Positions 34,483-45,574 of a DNA stretch of 64,000 nucleotides are shown piece after piece. The stretch comes from Anaspis maculata (Eukaryota; Arthropoda; Insecta; Coleoptera; Scraptiidae): NCBI GenBank assembly GCA_949128115.1, contig OX421963.1, positions 1,364,001 through 1,428,000 of the forward strand. The letters run 5' to 3'. The position numbers were made by a program, and so were the translations under genes. Positions within the stretch are counted from its first letter, which is position 1, and each line of letters opens with the position of its first letter. The notes under the pieces are model-generated. The model was not told where the DNA came from and made no database searches. It saw only the letters and a list, made by a program, of their open reading frames with translations.

Positions 34483-34580
34483 AGGGTCGCAAGTCACAAA
34501 GGGGCTACCGATGCGTTGGAATACAAAAGAAAGCTGTGAACCTGAACAGTATCAGAAGGGGGCTAACTATGTTCTTTCTA
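34483..34580. repeat. Non-satellite island 2 in satellite D
   Basis: About 95 bp with GGGTCGCAAGTCACA, GGGGCTACCGATGCGTTGG and CAGAAGGGGGCTAA recurs at about 36446-36535 and 38412-38500, once per higher-order repeat. No function is visible. Confidence 0.75.
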
Positions 34581-37500
34581 GGGATTTCCAAAGCTTCCTA
34601 TCTCCTAAAATTTTCACAAGATTCCTTAGTATTCATAGGGATCTCGGAAGATTTCTAGTGATTTTTAAAGACTTTTTGGAGTTTTCATAAATTCTACATG
34701 ACTTCTGCCGGTTTTTGAGGATTTCTATAATTTTCCATGGGACTGTCAGAGATTTCTACAACAATTTTAAAGATTTCTAAAGATTACCAATAATTTCTAA
34801 AGATCCCCTATGATTTCTACTATTTCCGGGGTTACAAAAAGGCTTTTATGAGTTTTCCAAGGATTTCTGACAATTTTTGGGTAGTTCTAACGATTCCACG
34901 AAATTTCTAGAGATTTTCATGGAATTTCTAGATAATTCTACGAGATTCACAAATGTTTCTTGGAATTTTTCAAGATTTCTACGGGACATCTAGGGATTTC
35001 TTACAATTCGTACGATCTCAAAAATTTCCAACGGGTTCCAAAGATTTTTACAGATTTTTGGAAATTTGCGGGATTTCTAGGAATCCTTAAATCTTTCTAC
35101 GAGATTTTATAGAAGTTTTTCAAGAATGTTGAGGATTCTCAAATATGTCTAGTGATTTCTCAATTATTTCTACCGTATTTCTAAGAATCATAAAGATTCG
35201 TATTACATTTTTTGGAATTTCTGAAGATCCCCAAAAGATTCTCGACGAATTCCTAGTTTGTGAAGATTTCCACCGGATAACTAAAGATATCCATGAAATT
35301 TCTGAGAACTCCTGTGAGAATTTCTAGGAATTTCTGCACATTTCTACGGGATCTCTAAGCATTCCCAGAGATTTGTTTTGATCTTCTAGAGATTTCTGAA
35401 TTTTCCTAAGGAATTTGTTAGGACTTCTGAAGATTTCTACAAGATTTCTAGGGGTTTCCAAAGATGTGCACAGGGTTACTAGTGATCTCTAAGGATCTCT
35501 AAAAATGTATAACCGGGGAGTTCTGAGATTGAAGATGTGTATGTAATTTCTATTGTATTCAAGATGTCTTCGGGCAGAGTGAAGATTTTTATGGAATTAT
35601 CAGGGTTTTCAAGATTATCTCGGAATTTCTAAAATTTCCATCACTGAAAATTTCTACGAATAGAATTGCAGACAATTTTAGAGAGTCCTGAAAATATCTT
35701 CGATATTCTTGATGTTTCTAAAGATTTTCACGATTTATCACAGATTTACCCCCCAAGCTAGAAGGATCAGCCCGTTTAGCACCGTCTCAAGAATACCAGC
35801 AACAGCGGCTGCCCTTAGACGTGACAATATTTCAACAAGACTTTTGACAGCTTCGAAAAATTTCTACGAGATTTCCGAGGATTTTCCATCAACTTTGAAC
35901 CTCTTTTTCTTTTCCGATCAAGTTTATTTCTAAAAATCTAGGGATTTCTAAAGATTGGTACGAAATTTCTTAAAGATGTCTAGAATATTCCTAGGGATTT
36001 TTGAAAGATTTCTTCTGGATCTCTAGAGTTTCCTGATTAGTATGAGATTCCTAAAAGTTGTTCAGTATTTTTGTAGATCTCTGTCGATTCTTGCAAATTT
36101 CATCGGGATTAGCAGGGATTTTCAAATAGATCTGAAAGATTTCAGAGGACTTTCTCGAGATTTTTCAGGACTCCCAAAAATTTCTATGGATTTCTCGAAA
36201 TTTCTACGGGATTTCTAGAGATTTATGAAGATTTGCATGCGATTTTTGAGGAATTTCCAGGCATTTCTCTGTAGATTTCTGCATAATTCTCATAGGTATT
36301 CACGAGATTTTTGAAGGTTCTTGTGAAAATTTCTAGAGAATTCTGCAAGATTCTTAAGGTTTTTTAAAGATTTCCACGATGTTTCTACAAACTTCCAAGG
36401 CTTCATTGAAATTTCTAGGGGCTTCCTAAAATCTCCATAAGATTTCTCAAAGGGTCGCAAGTCACAGAGGGGCTACCGATGCGTTGGAATACAAAAGAAA
36501 GCTGTGAACAGTACCAGAAGGGGGCTAACTATGTTCTTTCTAGGGATTTCCAAAGCTTCCTATCTCCTAAAATTTTCACAAGATTCCTTAGTATTCATAG
36601 GGATCTCGGAAGATTTCTAGTGATTTTTAAAGACTTTTTGGAGTTTTCATAAATTCTACATGACTTCTGCCGGTTTTTGAGGATTTCTATAATTTTCCAT
36701 GGGACTGTCAGAGATTTCTACAACAATTTTAAAGATTTCTAAAGATTACCAATAATTTCTTAAGATCCCCTATGATTTCTACTATTTCCGGGGTTACAAA
36801 AAGGCTTTTATGAGTTTTCCAAGGATTTCTGACAATTTTTGGGTAGTTCTAACGATTCCACGAAATTTCTAGAGATTTTCATGGAATTTCTAGATAATTC
36901 TACGAGATTCACAAATGTTTCTTGGAATTTTTCAAGATTTCTACGGGACATCTAGGGATTTCTTACAATTCGTACGATCTCAAAAATTTCCAACGGGTTC
37001 CAAAGATTTTTACAGATTTTTGGAAATTTGCGGGATTTCTAGGAATCCTTAAATCTTTCTACGAGATTTTATAGAAGTTTTTCAAGGATGTTGAGGATTC
37101 TCAAATATGTCTAGTGATTTCTCAATTATTTCTACCGTATTTCTAAGAATCATAAAGATTCGTATTACATTTTTTGGAATTTCTGAAGATCCCCAAAAGA
37201 TTCTCGACGAATTCCTAGTTTGTGAAGATTTCCACCGGATAACTAAAGATATCCATGAAATTTCTGAGAACTCCTGTGAGAATTTCTAGGAATTTCTGCA
37301 CATTTCTACGGGATCTCTAAGCATTCCCAGAGATTTGTTTTGATCTTCTAGAGATTTCTGAATTTTCCTAAGGAATTTGTAAGGACTTCTGAAGATTTCT
37401 ACAAGATTTCTAGGGGTTTCCAAAGATGTGCACAGGGTTACTAGTGATCTCTAAGGATCTCTAAAAATGTATAACCGGGGAGTTCTGAGATTGAAGATGT

Positions 37501-38592
37501 GTATGTAATTTCTATTGTATTCAAGATGTCTTCGGGCAGAGTGAAGATTTTTATGGAATTATCAGGGTTTTCAAGATTATCTCGGAATTTCTAAAATTTC
37601 CATCACTGAAAATTTCTACGAATAGAATTGCAGACAATTTTAGAGAGTCCTGAAAATATCTTCGATATTCTTGATGTTTCTAAAGATTTTCACGATTCAT
37701 CACAGATTTGCCCCCCAAGCTAGAAGGATCAGCCCGTTTATCACCGTCTCAAGAATACCAGCAACAGCGGCTGCCCTTAGACGTGACAATATTTCAACAA
37801 GACTTTTGACAGCTTCGAAAAATTTCTACGAGATTTCCGAGGATTTTCCATCAACTTTGAACCTCTTTTTCTTTTCCGATCAAGTTTATTTCTAAAAATC
37901 TAGGGATCTCTAAAGATTGGTACGAAATTTCTTAAAGATGTCTAGAATATTCCTAGGGATTTTTGAAAGATTTCTTCTGGATCTCTAGAGTTTCCTGATT
38001 AGTATGAGATTCCTAAAAGTTGTTCAGTATTTTTGTAGATCTCTGTCGATTCTTGCAAATTTCATCGGGATTAGCAGGGATTTTCAAATAGATCTGAAAG
38101 ATTTCAGAGGACTTTCTCGAGATTTTTCAGGACTCCCAAAAATTTCTATGGATTTCTCGAAATTTCTACGGGATTTCTAGAGATTTATGAAGATTTGCAT
38201 GCGATTTTTGAGGAATTTCCAGGCATTTCTCTGTAGATTTCTGCATAATTCTCATAGGTATTCACGAGATTTTTGAAGGTTCTTGTGAAAATTTCTAGAG
38301 AGTTCTGCAAGATTCTTAAGGTTTTCTAAAGATTTCCACGATGTCTCTACAAACTTCCAAGGCTTCATTGAAATTTCTAGGGGCTTCCCAAAATCTCCAT
38401 AAAATTTCTCAAAGGGTCGCAAGTCACAAAGGGGCTACCGATGCGTTGGAATACCAAATGAAGCTGTGAACAGTACCAGAAGGGGGCTGATCCCTAGAAC
38501 TATGTTGTTTCTAGGGATTTCCAAAGCTTCCTATCTCCTAAAATTTTCACGAGATTCCTTAGTATTCATAGGGATACGTTTATACGTTGAAG

Positions 38593-39588
38593 ATGGCGCC
38601 GACAGGTGAGGACGCATCGAGTGCTCCTCTTCCACTTGTATGCAGAAAATGCAAGAAAAGAGGAATGAATAGAGCTATCGCGGTAAAGTGCAGTTCGTGT
38701 GATAATCATTTTCACCCAAGTTGTGCCAAACTAGTCCCCAGTGTCAGATTTTTTGACGACGGTCGAATCGTTTGTTGTGACGAGAACGACCTTGACACAG
38801 AGAATAGGTGCGATACTGAAACCGAGGCCGAAACCGAGACCTTTTACGAAGCAGAGGATGAGTTGGTGGCGAACGACGACAGGGTGGAAGGACGACTCGT
38901 GAACTACATCGTCAAGCAAAAGAATTTCCAAATTATTTTATTGAGAAATGAAATAAAATTATTACGCGAACATATCGACCTATTGAAGAAAGATAGCACT
39001 GCTCACAAAAAAGTCAACCCATCATCGCTGTGGAAGCCAGATAACAACACAGCCGAGAGACGACACAAAAACCACAAACAAACAAACACCTCCAGGAGCC
39101 GAGCAGCACCGGGAAATGGGAACCAACCAACTGTATCACGGCAAACTTCACAGAACGATCAGCCAGCCGTGCACCGTGTATCTGTGTCGGCTCCGGCCTC
39201 CCAACCCGGTGTCTGGAGCACTGTCACCGGCAAGAGAACGCGTCCAAAGAAGAAACGGCAGCAGCAGCCTGTTGTCGTAGGCACGAACTGTGGTACGCAA
39301 CTGAAGGCAGTCGCAAGAAAGGCCTACCTTTTTGTCACAAGACTCGCTCCGGGGACCGGAGAGCGAGACGTTATCAGCATGCTTCGCCCAGTTATTCCCG
39401 AAGTGATATGCGAAACTGTTCCTACGGCTCGCCAGGGAACGTACACTCCATTTAAGGTTACAGTCAACTTTTCCAGCTTAGAAAAGGCAATGCAACCCGA
39501 CAACTGGCCAGCAGGAGCGCAGGTCACTCGTTTTTTCCACTGGCGAGTAAAACCGCCGCAGCTGACGCAGGGGTCGGCCGAGGCTTGA
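38593..39588 (+). CDS. Non-LTR ORF1 with PHD-like zinc finger, 331 aa
   Basis: I chose the ATG at 38593 because the frame extends upstream only to a TTG. Residues 17-62 form a PHD/RING-like zinc-binding pattern: C17xxC20, C33xxC36, H41xxC44, then CC at 61-62. Such fingers are known in ORF1 of some insect CR1/L2-type elements. An acidic stretch (~73-90), a possible short coiled coil (~100-130) and a basic, Ser/Pro/Gln-rich middle (~140-225) follow. The last ~100 residues (AYLFVTRLAPGT onward) look like a nucleic-acid-binding RRM-like fold. It probably acts as the RNA-binding chaperone of the RNP. The stop (39586-39588) overlaps the ORF2 frame, and a slippery site lies 49 nt upstream of it. Confidence 0.85.
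   Translation: MAPTGEDASSAPLPLVCRKCKKRGMNRAIAVKCSSCDNHFHPSCAKLVPSVRFFDDGRIVCCDENDLDTENRCDTETEAETETFYEAEDELVANDDRVEGRLVNYIVKQKNFQIILLRNEIKLLREHIDLLKKDSTAHKKVNPSSLWKPDNNTAERRHKNHKQTNTSRSRAAPGNGNQPTVSRQTSQNDQPAVHRVSVSAPASQPGVWSTVTGKRTRPKKKRQQQPVVVGTNCGTQLKAVARKAYLFVTRLAPGTGERDVISMLRPVIPEVICETVPTARQGTYTPFKVTVNFSSLEKAMQPDNWPAGAQVTRFFHWRVKPPQLTQGSAEA
39531..39537 (+). promoter_or_regulatory. Candidate -1 frameshift slippery heptamer T TTT TTC
   Basis: In ORF1 phase the codons are CGT TTT TTC, so the heptamer T-TTT-TTC is in the correct register. A -1 slip places the ribosome in the ORF2 frame, which has no stop between here and the ORF2 body. ORF2 has no ATG until about codon 99, inside the endonuclease. 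A downstream structural stimulator was not evaluated. The alternative is termination-reinitiation at the overlapping TTGA (39585-39588). Confidence 0.55.
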
Positions 39589-42374
39589 GTGGAACACCAA
39601 CTCTTCTACACATAAATATCCAGTGCCTCCGGAACAAGAGCGACGAACTGGAATTTTTCCTAAATGAAAGCAATCCACTTTTCCTCTGTGTGAACGAACA
39701 CTGGTTGGTCGAGGACGAGCTGAGACATCTTCAACTGAGAAACTATAGCCTTGCCGCCGGCTTTTCCAGATCCCATCACATCCATGGAGGAGTGGCAATT
39801 TTTCAAAGAACGAACCTCCCGGGCGATTTTGAAGAGCTTGCGCGGGTGAAAGAACTCTCGGTGGAGACTGTTTGTGAGATGGCTGCCATCGAGACTCCTG
39901 ATGCGTTCATTTTAACAGTTTATAGACCGCCGGGCGGTGACTTTGACCAGTTCATTGAGCGTCTATCCCGAGCGCTTAATGTGCTGTTTGTAAAAAATAA
40001 AAATATAATCGCAACGGGCGACTTTAATGTTCTTTTCGGAACCAGTGCTCGAGGCGCAATTTCGCTGGTGTGTTTGTTTGAATCCTTCGGGATGTCACAG
40101 TTAAATGATATGCCTACTAGACTGAGAAATTGTTTAGACAATATATTTGTCAGTAATGCACTGGTGTGTGATTGTGGATTGCGAATTGTTGACACCGGCT
40201 TCTCCGATCACTTGGGTGTTTTCTTCTTTTGTAGTTTCAGACCGACGATGCCACGACGGGTCAGTTATCAGCCGCTGACTGACGTGGGTCTGTTCAACCT
40301 CAACCTCTTCATGCAGGGAGTTGACTGGTCCTTCATTGACAGTGACGTTCATGTAGAGATTAGATTCCAATCATTGATTAATATTATTTCAGATGGAATG
40401 AATCGAAGTTTCCCAGCCAAGTCAAGAATTGTGGGGGTTTCTCGAGATAAAATAAATTGGTTTTCTGATGAGCTCAGATTCAAGCGCGACGAGCTTCAGA
40501 GCTTGCGCGATATGCACAGGCTGCATCCGGATGCCGGCCTGGGCGACGAAGTTAGACGACAGAGATCGGCATATAGGGCTGAATTGCGCAGAGCCAAAAT
40601 AAGCGCTCACGATAGGTTTATTCGGGAAGCTCAAAACCGTCAGAAAGCCATGTGGTCTTTGATTAACCATGGTAGTTCGAGAGACCACAGTCGAAACAAA
40701 ACCGGCGGGCCATCAGCCAGTGATTTCAACGAGTATTTTTCCAATATTGCCAGCACCTTGGTTGGAGACTTGCCTAACGCGGACGGAACCTACGAGGAAT
40801 ATTTAAACAAAATGCCACAAAACGGTTACACTGATCAATTCTCCTTTACGGAGGTTTCATACATCCAAATCAATGACATAATTGGTAAACTCGGAAACTC
40901 TGATGCCCGCGATCCATACGGAATGAATAAAAAAATTATCACGACTATCAGATATATAATTCTTGTGCCGTTGACGAAACTTTTAAATGCTTGTTTGCGG
41001 GCCGGCATATTCCCGGGAGTTTTGAAGACAGCTAAAGTCATCCCAATTTTCAAGAAAGGCAATCCGGAGAATCCTTCAGATTACAGACCGATCTCAATAA
41101 TACCAATTCTTGGTAAAATTTTCGAGTCGGTTTTAAATGTTCAAATCACGGATTATTTCGAGAAACAAAAGCTTTTCAACGAGTGTCAATTCGGTTTCCG
41201 TTCGGGAAAGTCCACGACTCTTGCCATGGCGTCTCTCGTGGAACAGGTCAACACGGGATTCGAGAGAGGCCACTTCACACGGGCTCAATTTTTTGACCTC
41301 ACAAAAGCATTTGATTGCGTCTCACATTCCATCCTGCTCAAGAAGTTGAAGTTCTACGGCTTTGACGCTGGCAGTTTGGATGTGATGGAGTCATACCTTG
41401 GTGGGGGGCGTCAATTCGTCTATCACGGCGGCGTTGCCTCGGACACGGCGGGACTACACGACGGCGTTCGGCAGGGGTCCATCTTGGGCCCCAGCCTCTT
41501 CCTTATCTATGTGAATGATCTTCCCTGTGCGAGTGTTGATTCCGAGTCGAGGTTTATCCTGTACGCGGATGACACGACACTCGTGCAGAGTGATCGCAAC
41601 TTGAGTCGCCTTGTGTCCGGGGCGGATAGCGTCAAGTTTGCCATGACCGAATGGTGTCTTGCAAACAGATTATGTCTGAATGCTGCTAAGACAGAACTCA
41701 TGGTTTTTGGACTGCGAAATGGGGTCGGGGAGACTTCGGATGCTGCTGCGTCTGTGAAGTTCCTGGGAATCACTATATGCCCGCGGCTTGGCTGGGAGAC
41801 CCACACGGGGTCGGTCTGCTCGACAGCCTCAAGAAGGATCTTTCTTCTGAGAGGTCTGGCGGGTAGGGTATCTAGACAAACTTTGAGAACGGCATACTTC
41901 GGCTCAGTACACCCTATTATGTCATATGCGCTCCTGATCTGGGGCCACTCCCCCCACGCCTCTTCTGTATTTGCGATACAACGGAGAGCCGTTCGTGTGG
42001 TTGCAGGCCTGGGATATCGTGACGACTGCAGGGAGGCCTTCAGGTCGCTGCGTATTTTGACATTACCGTCTATGTACATCTTGGAATGCTTGCTCTACGT
42101 GAGGGACCATCAACTCGAGAGTAGCGTGTCCAGGGGTGAGACCCACCGCTACGAAATCAGGAACAGGGAAGACATCCACCTGAAATTTTTGAGGTTGAGC
42201 AAGACCCGCGATGGTGTCAGCTATTATGGAGTGAAGTTCTTTAATTCTATTCCATCCACAGTCAGAACACTAGAACGTCAAACGTTTAAAAAAATTATAA
42301 GAGAGTACCTCATCGACGGTGCATTTTATTCAATAAGTGAATTCATGACATGTAGCTTCACCCCACGACAGTGA
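39585..42374 (+). CDS. Non-LTR ORF2: APE endonuclease and reverse transcriptase, ~929 aa
   Basis: The enzyme nicks target DNA and copies the element RNA there. The endonuclease spans about residues 7-215: HINIQCLRNK, NEHWL (E38), VYRPPGG, GDFN (D146) and SDH (D208, H209) carry the expected catalytic and binding residues. The reverse transcriptase spans about 455-720: KVIPIFKKG, DYRPIS, GFRSGKST, FDLTKAFDCVSH (D571), GVRQGSILGP and YADD (D662, D663). A C-terminal domain follows, homologous to the relic at 55744-56114. No RNase H is seen. The first codon of the open frame is TTG and overlaps the ORF1 stop, so expression probably depends on frameshifting or reinitiation. There is no internal stop. 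Confidence 0.93.
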   Translation: MSGTPTLLHINIQCLRNKSDELEFFLNESNPLFLCVNEHWLVEDELRHLQLRNYSLAAGFSRSHHIHGGVAIFQRTNLPGDFEELARVKELSVETVCEMAAIETPDAFILTVYRPPGGDFDQFIERLSRALNVLFVKNKNIIATGDFNVLFGTSARGAISLVCLFESFGMSQLNDMPTRLRNCLDNIFVSNALVCDCGLRIVDTGFSDHLGVFFFCSFRPTMPRRVSYQPLTDVGLFNLNLFMQGVDWSFIDSDVHVEIRFQSLINIISDGMNRSFPAKSRIVGVSRDKINWFSDELRFKRDELQSLRDMHRLHPDAGLGDEVRRQRSAYRAELRRAKISAHDRFIREAQNRQKAMWSLINHGSSRDHSRNKTGGPSASDFNEYFSNIASTLVGDLPNADGTYEEYLNKMPQNGYTDQFSFTEVSYIQINDIIGKLGNSDARDPYGMNKKIITTIRYIILVPLTKLLNACLRAGIFPGVLKTAKVIPIFKKGNPENPSDYRPISIIPILGKIFESVLNVQITDYFEKQKLFNECQFGFRSGKSTTLAMASLVEQVNTGFERGHFTRAQFFDLTKAFDCVSHSILLKKLKFYGFDAGSLDVMESYLGGGRQFVYHGGVASDTAGLHDGVRQGSILGPSLFLIYVNDLPCASVDSESRFILYADDTTLVQSDRNLSRLVSGADSVKFAMTEWCLANRLCLNAAKTELMVFGLRNGVGETSDAAASVKFLGITICPRLGWETHTGSVCSTASRRIFLLRGLAGRVSRQTLRTAYFGSVHPIMSYALLIWGHSPHASSVFAIQRRAVRVVAGLGYRDDCREAFRSLRILTLPSMYILECLLYVRDHQLESSVSRGETHRYEIRNREDIHLKFLRLSKTRDGVSYYGVKFFNSIPSTVRTLERQTFKKIIREYLIDGAFYSISEFMTCSFTPRQ

Positions 42375-42541
42375 TCTTGTTTTTCGTTTGCTTGGTTTGT
42401 TTGTAATGATGTTTGTTAATATGTTTCTAGTTTTGAATAATATTTTATCTTATACTTATATGTACCTACAATTTGACGTGTGTAAACATACTTATGTGTG
42501 TAAAACATTAATAAAGTTTATTATTATTATTATTATTATTA

Positions 42542-43230
42542 CTTTATTCACATTAGCTATCACTTTTGGCATATTTTTGTGTTATTAGGTCTCCCTGACC
42601 GACCCTGCCAATCAGGGCTAAGAGTAATATTATTGTGTCATTAAGAGTCCATCGCGGCCATTGCTGCTCCTCCCCCTGAGCTCTACGCAAACCTTCAAAA
42701 CAGGGTCACAAATTGCAGGAACCTGTAATTTACAATGTCTCCCATAATAGAGAAACTACTCCACAACAGATGGAAGTCAAAGCTAGCAGCTAGCCTTAGC
42801 GTCTGGTCCTCGCAAACCTTGCGCGTTGGATTTCGTCAGAAGTGTGTGGTGCATGCAGCTCTATGTCTCAGAACTCACAGCTAGGCACGCCACGGTTGCG
42901 ACAACCTCTCGGGGAAAACGCGTCATTTGGATTTTGATGTTTCCAGGGGAAAGCATCGAACCTAAATCGATAGTGATCCAACCCGATTTAGGGACAGAAG
43001 GAGGAAAAGGACTTTGCAGTGCAATGGCGTAAAGGGCAAGAGGGGATTTCCAAAAACCACATTGCTGCCCCAGCCCTGCTTTCAATTATGACTGATGTTG
43101 GAAAAATTTGATAGGTACCTATACCTACATAATCCTCTCTACCCAAGTGCAAGTACCTGCCTTCATAGTTAACTAGCTACTTATACAGTCGAAAGTATAC
43201 TTGTTCCAGGGTGGGTTTTGGATTGGGAAT
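42542..43230. other. Unassigned sequence between retrotransposon tail and satellite E
   Basis: No gene is recognised. It includes short direct repeats such as CAAACCTT near 42690 and 42810. Frames of 66-74 codons have no motif. Confidence 0.35.
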
Positions 43231-44462
43231 TTTAGAAGGCGGAGGAAGAAGGAATTGCTCCATGCGCTGCAAGTTGTTTTGAGGATTTATGGAACGAAAA
43301 CAAGATAGTTTTCAATTTTTTTGCGGGTGTTTTGGAGGGAGAAGCATGGAAAAATCGTCAATGAATTTCGCTTCAGCGGGTCAAACTGACACCTGGAAAC
43401 GTATTCTTGCCATCTAGAAATAAAAACTGAGAAATTCATATTTTGAAAAGTAAAATCAAAGTCAGATTGAATAAAAATATCTTGTAGAGGTTTATGCCGG
43501 CCAAAGCGCTTTTTCGGTCGGAAAAGATTCAATTTTTTTGATGGAAAACACTTTCCATGAAGAGAGCCACGACAGACGATTTGAATACGTTCTGTTGCGT
43601 GTTGAGAAATCAAAATCGATTAGGGTTCATTGAAAAACACAATCACAGGGGCCGCAAGCGGTGATAATATTTCCGTGTGCTTATCTCTCATCGGCCTCTT
43701 ATGTCGACGTATTTATGGGTGTTTCGGTGCACCAGACAATCTGGGAACGTATCCATCCAAGTTCAAAAAACTTCAAATAAGAGAAAGGACAAAGGAGGAA
43801 TCGCTCCATGCGCTGCAAGTTCTTTTGAAGATTAATGGAACAAAAAAAATATATTTTTAATCTTTTTCGCGAGTGTTTCGGAAGGGGGCGGGGGCATGAG
43901 AAAATCGTCGTTGAATTTGGCTTCAGCGGTTCAAACTGACACCTGGAAACGTATTCTAATCATCTAGAAATAAAAACTGGAAAATTCATGTTTTGAAAAG
44001 TGAAATCAAAGTCAGATTGAATAAAAATGTCTTGTAAAGGTTTACGCCGGCCAAAGCGCTTTTTTGGTCGAAAAAGATTCAATTTTCTCAATGGAAAACA
44101 CTCCCCATGCAGAAAGTCACGACAGACGATTTGAATACGTTCTGTTGCGTGTTTGGAAATCAAAATCGATTAGGGTTCATTGATAAACACAACCATTAGG
44201 GGCCGCAAGCGGTGATAATATTTCCGTGTGTTTATCTCTCACGGCCTCTTATGTCGACGTATTTATGGGTGTTTCGGTGCACCGGACAATCTTGGAACGT
44301 ATCCATCCAGGTTCAGAAAACTTTAAATGGGAGGAAGGACAAAGGAGGAATTGTTCCATGCGCTGCAAGTTGTTTTGAAGATTTATGGAACAAAAAAAAA
44401 AAAGTTTTCAATTTTTTTGCGGGTGTTTTGGAGGGAGGGGCATGAAAAAATCGTCGTTGAGT
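43230..44462 (+). repeat. Satellite E (~550 bp), forward block 1
   Basis: About 2.2 units in the orientation CTCTTATGTCGACGTATTTATGG. The period is about 551 bp (CGCAAGCGGTGATAATATTT at about 43650 and 44200). Confidence 0.85.
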
Positions 44463-45440
44463 TTGAACATAACTAGCTGCTTTCTCCAAAAAAGAATTTC
44501 AAAAACCAGAAAATCCCTGTTTGAAAGACGCTGCAACTTACTGTTCTAGCTATGGGCTTGAAGACGTACTTGCTTTATTTGGTTCAGGTAGTATGTGGTT
44601 CAGGTACTTGCTAAGAACGAACTCCTCAACCGGTGATGGATGAATTTTGGTGAATAATCACTCAAAAGATTTATGGATCATGATGTCGGAAATATTCAAC
44701 GTGTTTCAGGTGTCAATTCCACCGATTATGCCTGAGCTATGAGTTATTACCAAATATTGCCATAAAAAGGTACCTAGATTAAGCTAGCCACTCCAGGCAA
44801 CGCCGCAAGGTGCATCTCTCCCGCCAATTTTTTACGCCCACATTCTTGTGAGTGACCAACTTTTCGCCCTCCACCTCTATCACCGGCCAACCGCGATTGT
44901 ATTCGGGTATCTACAACCGGTGGTGGAGTGGGTGCAGAGTTGAGAGAAACACAAAAAATGTTCACGTAATATCGCGTATTGCCGCCAGGGAATAAATGCG
45001 ATTACAATAGTCCTAAGTGTAGAATAAAGAAACACGTCATTAACTCGTAATAATTTGGCGTAATGCGTCTGATTTCCCTTATTATAAGATGTCACCCAAT
45101 ACGTGTTAGGTACTCACCCCTACTATTCTGATTGGCAATAAACATTAAAGAGAAATGGTGAAGACCCTGGGAAAAATTACCCTTAGAATAAGATATCATA
45201 GTGATTACTGCAGCAGCCAAAACGTAGGTTATTGGTAATTAGAGGTAGGTACCTACCTATCTTTAGGTACCTTGACAGAGTAGGCAGGCAAAAATTAAGC
45301 ATTAGGTATTTTACGAATGAGAGTCTTGAAAAATTCGTGAGCAGAATTTTCGCCTCTGATTTAATAGTCAAAAGGCCAATATCCGCAATGGATAAACATG
45401 ATGAAATGATCGGGAATCAAGAAAAAAAGGGGATTATTAT
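44463..45440. other. Spacer between satellite E blocks
   Basis: No gene is recognised. TAGGTACC-rich sequence lies near 45240-45275. Frames under 90 codons on both strands lack motifs. Confidence 0.4.
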
Positions 45441-45562
45441 AGATTTGGCAGCTTCAGCGCGTCAGACTGACACCTGGAAACGATTTTGATCATCCAAAAT
45501 TTCAAAATTTAATTTTTTTTAATAGTAAAATTAGAGTCAGATCGGAAAAAAATGTCTTTCAC
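45441..45562 (+). repeat. Satellite E forward fragment before an inversion point
   Basis: GGCAGCTTCAGCGCGTCAGA, GACACCTGGAAACG and AAAATTAGAGTCAGATCGG read in the forward orientation. The following sequence from about 45575 (TTTTTTGAACTTGGATGGAT) is in reverse orientation, so a head-to-head junction lies at about 45562-45575. Confidence 0.7.
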
Positions 45563-45574
45563 CTTGAACATAAA

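Larger units (their letters stand above)
32741..38575. repeat. Satellite D: ~10-11-bp motif array with ~1.96-kb higher-order repeat
   Basis: The motif GATTTCTAGG/GATTTCTACGG repeats every 10 or 11 bp with heavy divergence. Three higher-order copies are visible: a landmark AACCGGGGAGTTCTGAG occurs at about 33541 (variant), 35511 and 37473, spacing 1970 and 1962 bp. Copies 2 and 3 are nearly identical, and copy 1 is more diverged. The array is cut at 38575 by the 16.3-kb block and resumes at 54877. Frames of 60-74 codons are repeat translations. Confidence 0.9.
38576..42541 (+). mobile_element. APE-type non-LTR retrotransposon, near full length
   Basis: It inserted into satellite D after GGGAT at 38575. 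It has a very short leader (~17 bp), ORF1 (38593-39588), ORF2 (39585-42374), a ~140-bp 3' UTR with AATAAA at 42510-42515, and a (TTA)n tail at about 42518-42541. A two-ORF layout, apurinic-type endonuclease, no RNase H and a microsatellite tail fit the CR1/L2/jockey group. Both ORFs are open, so this may be a recently active copy. The very short 5' leader may mean slight 5' truncation. The DNA right of the tail is not satellite D (see the block entry). Confidence 0.88.

Noticed and set aside
42826..43085. Overlapping frames between the retrotransposon and satellite E
   Set aside because: Both strands are equally open, the frames are short and motif-free, with no splice or poly(A) context.
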